A stretch of DNA of 64,000 nt, from the NCBI RefSeq assembly GCF_023053635.1, contig NC_086183.1:29151501-29215500 (forward strand), in the 5' to 3' direction. The DNA comes from Elgaria multicarinata webbii (lineage: Eukaryota > Chordata > Lepidosauria > Squamata > Anguidae). The notes beneath the pieces were generated by a model, which made no database searches, had not been told where the DNA came from, and saw nothing but the letters and a program-made list of their open reading frames with translations. Of the stretch, positions 60,246-64,000 are shown piece after piece; the first letter of the stretch is position 1, and each line of letters begins with the position of its first letter. Made by a program: the position numbers and the translations under genes.

Positions 60246-61690
60246 GTATTTCTTTGATTGTAAGATGCACACTAATTTCAGCACCACCAACAGAAAAAAG
60301 CTTTGATTCTAACAATAATAATCGCACCCGCGATTCTAAGACGCACCCCGTTTTTAGAGACATTTATATGGGGGGGAAAAAGTGCGTCTTAGCATCGAAG
60401 AAATACGGTATTATTATTCTAATTGGCAAGCCCAGTTATGCAGGTTTTGCAATGGATGGCTGCCGCATAAACTTGCCACACCTTTCTGCTACCCATAACA
60501 ATCCCCTCTGGCGGCCCGTCCCAGTTCGACGTGACCGTACAGGCCCGGCTTGGCCCCATCACGGCCACTGCTGTGTGAGAACCATTTTCCCTGCTATTTG
60601 AACAAAATGCCAACCTCTTTGCCAGGGAATAGCAGGCTCCCCGTTCCTGCTGGGCCTAGAATAGTGAGCGGCCAAGTTTGTGAGTGGGCCGCTTTGTGAG
60701 CTGAAAGGATTCGAGGCTTGGAAGTGAGCCAAGTTTAAAGACAAAAAAGCCAGGCACGGGGGGTGGGGGCAGATGTGGAGCAGGGTGGGAAGAAGCCTAG
60801 GGTTGCCAGATTTTAAAAATAAGCTGAGAAAAACATTTCCACAAAGAAGAGGAAATTTAGGAGCTTTGTGGAAGGTGAGTCTTGTGGGGGGGGGGGGGAC
60901 CACGTTTGTTGAATGAAGAAATACACCCAGGATGGAGAACAGGGCCAGATCTACAACAACACTTTAAAAACAGTTTGCAAACGGTATATGTAATGTGTCC
61001 TGGGCCTGAACAGCTGTCAAAACCATTATAAGCAGTAGTGTGGATCCTGCCTAGGGCTCCTGTATCTTTAACAGTTGTATTCAGCAGGTGTCATTTGTGC
61101 ACATGCAGCACCTGGTGAAATTCCCTCTTCATCGCAACTGTTAATGCTGCAGGAGCCCTGCCCTCTTTTCTATCTGGTCAAGTGGGCAGGGCTCCTGCAG
61201 CTTTCACTCTTGTGATGAGGAGGGGATTTCACCAGGTGCTGCATGCCTACAAACGACACCTGCTGAAATCCCGTTTTCTATAACTGCTAAAGATACAGGA
61301 GGCCGGTCCTCCTTTCCATATGGTCACCCTAGAAAACACCATTCCTTTGAGCAGGGATGGGCAATTAGATGGACCCTTGGTCTGATCCAGCAGGGCTCTT
61401 CATAAGTTCTTAGGGTTCCTTGCTCTCTGCACTTGCTGCATAAATTTATATTTTTAGTTGGCTGCTCTGGAGATTTCAAGTTACATCCTACTCATGACTT
61501 TGCTGCTGTATACAATTACTTAAGATGGTCTTTATGCAGGAACCCAGGATGTTACAGTGACAGAGCCCACCTTGTCTCAAAAGTTTGAGAAAGTCCAGCA
61601 GGATTTTCAGAACTTCGCCAACCGTATTGGAGAGAGGACCAAAACGGCTTTCAATGACCTCCATCACAGCGAATTCAGCAACAGGACCAG
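58677..61690 (+). CDS. APOC1: Apolipoprotein C-I, first two coding exons (partial gene)
   Basis: Exons 58677-58731 and 61540-61690 join in frame and give 68 residues. Signal peptide M-Q-L-A-V-S-I-A-V-V-L-V-A-L-S-V-V-T-G, then T-Q-D-V-T-V-T-E-P-T-L-S-Q-K-F-E-K-V, F-A-N-R-I-G-E-R-T-K-T-A-F and H-H-S-E-F-S-N-R-T. It lines up with human apoC-I: G-T-P-D-V, L-D-K-L-K-E-F, A-R-E-L-I, Q-S-E-L-S. Phases 1 and 2 match. The small protein exchanges between lipoproteins and, in mammals, activates LCAT and inhibits CETP and remnant uptake. The last exon (human M-R-E-W-F-S-E-T-F region) was not found. The position right of APOE on the same strand fits the mammalian order. A sequon N-R-T at 66-68 is a difference I note against human apoC-I. 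Confidence 0.88.
58880..59010 (+). repeat. Unnamed interspersed repeat, partial copy
   Basis: CTGGCCGGCTGGGGGCAGAA, GGCCCTCCCCAGATGGTCAC, ATTTCCCTGACCAATGATCC: the front part of 38185-38525. Confidence 0.4.
59018..59143 (+). mobile_element. CR1-type LINE, last 125 bp
   Basis: CTAGAGGCCTTCAAGAGGCA to GGCCCCTTCCAACTCACCC. Confidence 0.75.
59167..59286. mobile_element. Foldback (family B), complete copy 3
   Basis: 120 bp, arms nearly perfect, centre 10 bp shorter than in copies 1 and 2. Perfect 8-bp flanking repeats CTCTAATC (59159-59166, 59287-59294). Confidence 0.9.
59295..59805. other. APOC1 intron, unique and repeat-like non-coding DNA
   Basis: Pieces of the GATGTCAGTGG and unnamed families near 59320-59460; otherwise nothing recognised. 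Confidence 0.4.
59806..60145 (+). mobile_element. CR1-type LINE 3' end in APOC1 intron
   Basis: CACACAGTGCGCAGTTAAAC, GCCATTGATCGGATGGCTTT, to GTCCGCTTATGTTCTTATGT. Confidence 0.75.
60199..60243 (+). repeat. (ATT)n microsatellite
   Basis: About 15 ATT units, interrupted by the following MITE; TTATTATT resumes after it. Confidence 0.95.
60244..60408. mobile_element. TA-flanked mariner-like MITE in a microsatellite
   Basis: 165 bp, left CCGTATTTCTTTGATTGTAA, complement of right end CCGTATTTCTTCGATGCTAA, TA on both sides. Sister of 50905-51072. Confidence 0.82.
60940..61050. repeat. MITE (GATCTACA family)
   Basis: GGGCCAGATCTACAACAACA, GTATATGTAATGTGTCCTGG, AAGCAGTAGTGTGGATCC. Confidence 0.5.
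61051..61331. mobile_element. Foldback family C, copy lacking its left terminus
   Basis: Starts CTAGGGCTCCTGTATCTTTA and ends CATATGGTCACCCTA. Arms otherwise complete. Confidence 0.7.
61540..61690 (+). CDS. APOC1: APOC1 main exon
   Basis: Acceptor GGTCTTTATGCAG, donor GTGAAT at 61691. 151 nt, the same length as APOE coding exon 2. Encodes the N-terminal amphipathic helix of mature apoC-I. Confidence 0.88.
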
Positions 61691-61744
61691 GTGAATGTCT
61701 GGCTGATTTCTTGTAGACTTGGAACTACTGGGAGGGGAGGGGTG

Positions 61745-61985
61745 AATGGGCCTGGTTATTCCAAGCCCCGTACCTTTAATGTCTAGCTTTAAACCACGAC
61801 AACCCCATTACCCAGCCATACCTTTAAGGGAGGGGTGGGGGACCTCACAATCTCCTGCAGTTCCAATCTAGCTTTCCTGCTTTGGGGCATTTCTCCCCCA
61901 TTCTGAAAGGTTGAAACGGCCCTCCTAAGGGTTAGTTACTGGCAGTAAGAGCTGGAAGCTAAAATTTGCTGGTATTTTTTGCTGT
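61745..61985 (+). repeat. Unnamed interspersed repeat, partial copy
   Basis: CATTCTGAAAGGTTGAAACG, GGCAGTAAGAGCTGGAAGCT. Confidence 0.4.
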
Positions 61986-61992
61986 TTGGCCC

Positions 61993-62305
61993 TAGGGTGA
62001 CAAAGCAGGACCAGGCTCCTGTATCTTTAACAGTTCTGTAGAAAAGAGAATTTCAGCAGGTGTCATTTGTAGACATGCAGCACCTGGTGAGATCCCCTCT
62101 TCATCACAACCATTAACACTGCAGGAGCTATACTAGAGTGACCAGACACAAAAGAGGGCAGGGCTCTTGCAGCATTAATGGTTGTGATGAAGAGGGGATT
62201 TCACCAGGGGCTACATGCCTACAAATGACACCTGCTGAAATTCCCTTTTCTATACAACTGTGAAAGATACAGGAGCCCAGTCCTCCTTTTCATAGGGTCA
62301 CCCTA
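61993..62305. mobile_element. Foldback family C, complete-looking copy
   Basis: 313 bp, TAGGGTGAC at the left, GTCACCCTA at the right. Flanks do not give a convincing 8-bp duplication. Confidence 0.7.
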
Positions 62306-62640
62306 GCCCTCCCCCTTTTACCTTCAGCCCCATCCAGCCATGGTTGGCAGCCCTCAATCCCTTCTCCAGAATGGAATTTGGCCCTCAAGCTAAAAGGGGT
62401 CCCACCCTGGTTTTAATGTTTAACTTTAAAGAACAACAACAACCCCCCCTAAAAAAAACACCAAACCATTCTCCTTGGTAAATCTTAGCTTTGGTTTTTC
62501 GCTGATTCTCATTAACCTGATGGCCCTGTGGGATTTTGCTCCCCAGGCTGCCAAGTTCTACCCAGGGGTGGGGGACTTTGACAGGTTTGCTCTCCTGAAT
62601 TTGCATCCGGGTGCTAGATCCACCGGAAGGGGGTCAGTCC

Positions 62641-63044
62641 TGTTGAGGGAATTAGTAATGTTGGTACAAATTCCTCCTAGCAGTTCGCAAATAAACAAAC
62701 GCATGAGCGTTGAATCCTCAATGCTTTTATTCAGAGAAGTCTTCCAAAACAAAACAACCAGGCTGGCAGCATCAACTAATAACAAAGTAATTGTCTTACC
62801 CTAAATCACAGTAAGCATAACAGCTTTATGGTTCTCCTTGACAAATGTTCCCTTCACATCAAAGCAACATACTCTCTTCTCTGGCAGCGGCCTACACCAC
62901 ACTCCCCCCCCCCCCCCAAACACTGCTGTGAAAGAGCGAGCCTTTTACTTCCTCCACCCAATCACCAACAGGAGTTCTGAGCTTGCAAGTCTCTGCCAAT
63001 AATCTGCCAATAATTACTGTTAAGGTTAATACGAAAACCTGACA
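62641..63044 (-). mobile_element. Solo LTR, retrovirus-like fossil
   Basis: 404 bp beginning TG and ending CA, flanked by perfect 5-bp repeats AGTCC (62636-62640, 63045-63049). A poly(A) hexamer in the right place gives the minus orientation. No internal region is present, so only one LTR remains, as left by recombination between two LTRs. Family not determined. The perfect flanks suggest it is not among the oldest repeats here. Confidence 0.6.
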
Positions 63045-63049
63045 AGTCC

Positions 63050-63588
63050 CTCTATTATTACTGGGAAAAGGGGCTACCTTGCCAGCAGCTGCTGCGTTGG
63101 CCACTCTCTGCCAAGATCAAAGTGCTTGTTGCCAATTCCAAGATCTATATTTAAGGGAAATACAGCCTGTTCTTTCAGCCACCAGAAGATGGAGCAGCAG
63201 GGTAGAAGAGGAAGCATTGGATTGAAGGGAAGGGGAGGGGGGTGGGATAAAACGTGATTGCATGTAGAACAGGGGTTGACATTTGGAGCTTCTTGGAGAG
63301 AAGGACACTGCCTGCTTCCACTCCAGCTGCTAAGGCACAGACAAACCATGAGAGATGCCCACGGAGAGAGCAGCGTCTGGGGCAGCACAATTTGCCAGCA
63401 GTCCTTGCTGTCTGGGGGCAGGAGAGAGTCGGCCACCAAACCGAAGGGGAGAAGGTTGGTTAGAGAAGGAGGAAGCCAAGGGCCACCCCATCCCTCCCTC
63501 TGGCTTGGCGCTTCTCTATCCAGTGGGTTTGTTATTGGCCTGCTGCTCGCCATTTTGACACTCCCACAATGCTCCAGGGCATTTTGCT
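63050..63588. other. Unique non-coding DNA
   Basis: GC-rich with overlapping open frames on both strands and no recognisable domain. I looked here for the APOC1 last exon and did not find it. Confidence 0.4.
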
Positions 63589-63589
63589 A

Positions 63590-64000
63590 TAGGTTGACCA
63601 TACGGAAAGGAGGACACGGCTCCTGTATTTTTAACTAGGGTGACCATACGGAAAGGAGGACAGGGTGTCTTTAACAGTTCTATAGAAAAGGGAGTTTCAG
63701 CAGGTATCATTTGTAACTGGTCAAGAGGGCAGGGCTCCTGCAGCTTTCACTGTTGTGATGAAGAATTTCACCAGGTGCTGCATGCACACAAATGACACCT
63801 GCTGAAATTCCCTTTTCTATACAACTGTTAAAGATACAGGAGCCCGGTCCTCCTTTCCATATGGTCACCCTATTTTAACAATTGTGTAAAAAAGGGAATT
63901 TCAGCAGGTGTCATTTGTAGACGTGAAGCCCCTGGTGAAATTCCCTCTTCATCACAACAGTGAAAGCTGCAGGAGCCCTGCCCTCTTTTGTACCTGGTCA
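63590..64000. mobile_element. Foldback family C, outer copy (cut by window end)
   Basis: Starts TAGGTTGACCATACGG, breaks at TTTTAAC, and resumes at 63873 with TTTTAACAATTGTG. Runs to the window end. Confidence 0.7.
63636..63872. mobile_element. Foldback family C, inner copy nested in another copy
   Basis: 237 bp, TAGGGTGACCATACGG to GGTCACCCTA, flanked by TTTTAAC on both sides (63629-63635, 63873-63879). Shorter left arm. Confidence 0.78.

Noticed and set aside
61985-62313. 8-bp target duplication for the foldback at 61993-62305
   Set aside because: Flanks TTTGGCCC and GCCCTCCC share only a partial match; not claimed.
62690-62804. Residues L-L-F-R-E-V-F-Q-N-K looked like the apoC-I C-terminal helix
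   Set aside because: It lies inside the solo LTR, in the wrong phase for APOC1, and the similarity is short.
1-64000. CRISPR arrays, operons or bacterial-type systems
   Set aside because: The window is a vertebrate locus with spliced genes; the regular tandem runs are microsatellites, not spaced repeats.

Overview
The window looks like one locus from a non-mammalian tetrapod, most likely a squamate reptile (a lizard). The genes have short exons with canonical GT/AG splice sites. They sit in a dense background of CR1 and L2 type LINE tails, tRNA-derived SINEs, a fragment resembling a BovB-type LINE tail, many palindromic DNA transposons and long (ATT)n/(AC)n microsatellites. The organism call is inference from repeat types, not from a marker gene.

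The genes identify the TOMM40-APOE-APOC1 apolipoprotein cluster. Left to right: the last exon of TOMM40 (+, 399-538); two complete but unusual apolipoprotein genes on the minus strand (8541-12861 and 14862-18126); APOE on the plus strand (CDS 37012-42271); and the first two coding exons of APOC1 on the plus strand (58677-61690), whose last exon was not found and probably lies past the window end. In mammals TOMM40, APOE and APOC1 are neighbours with nothing between the first two. Here about 36 kb and two extra apolipoprotein genes lie between TOMM40 and APOE, both inverted relative to their neighbours.

The two extra genes are paralogues. Each has a 43-nt first coding exon, a phase 1 and then a phase 2 intron, the same GTAAGC donor after the second coding exon, a poly(A) signal about 125-130 nt past the stop, a near-identical promoter block (GTTAATGAATGACAGG) about 120-130 bp before the ATG, an N-glycosylation sequon at residue 41/42, and a shared C-terminal signature EWVD-x-PV. 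The gene at 14862-18126 keeps the proline-punctuated amphipathic helices of the apoA-I/A-IV/E family. The gene at 8541-12861 has drifted further and is rich in Trp and Phe. They most resemble apoA-IV/apoA-I type proteins; teleost fish carry apoA-IV genes next to apoE, so these may be survivors of that ancient arrangement, lost from the mammalian APOE locus. All encoded products except TOMM40 are predicted secreted lipid-binding proteins of plasma lipoproteins; TOMM40 is the mitochondrial import pore and is only a neighbour.

The rest is repeats and unique non-coding DNA. Several DNA transposon families can be defined directly from terminal inverted repeats and target-site duplications: a 120-130 bp foldback with three copies, each between perfect 8-bp duplications; a GC-rich 460-630 bp foldback family, one copy of which sits inside APOE intron 3; two hAT-like elements of about 650-680 bp with perfect 8-bp duplications, one still carrying the end of a hAT transposase; TA-flanked mariner-like MITEs, one nested in a CR1 copy; and a foldback starting TAGGGTGACC that has inserted into another copy of itself. 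One solo LTR (62641-63044) is a retrovirus-like fossil.
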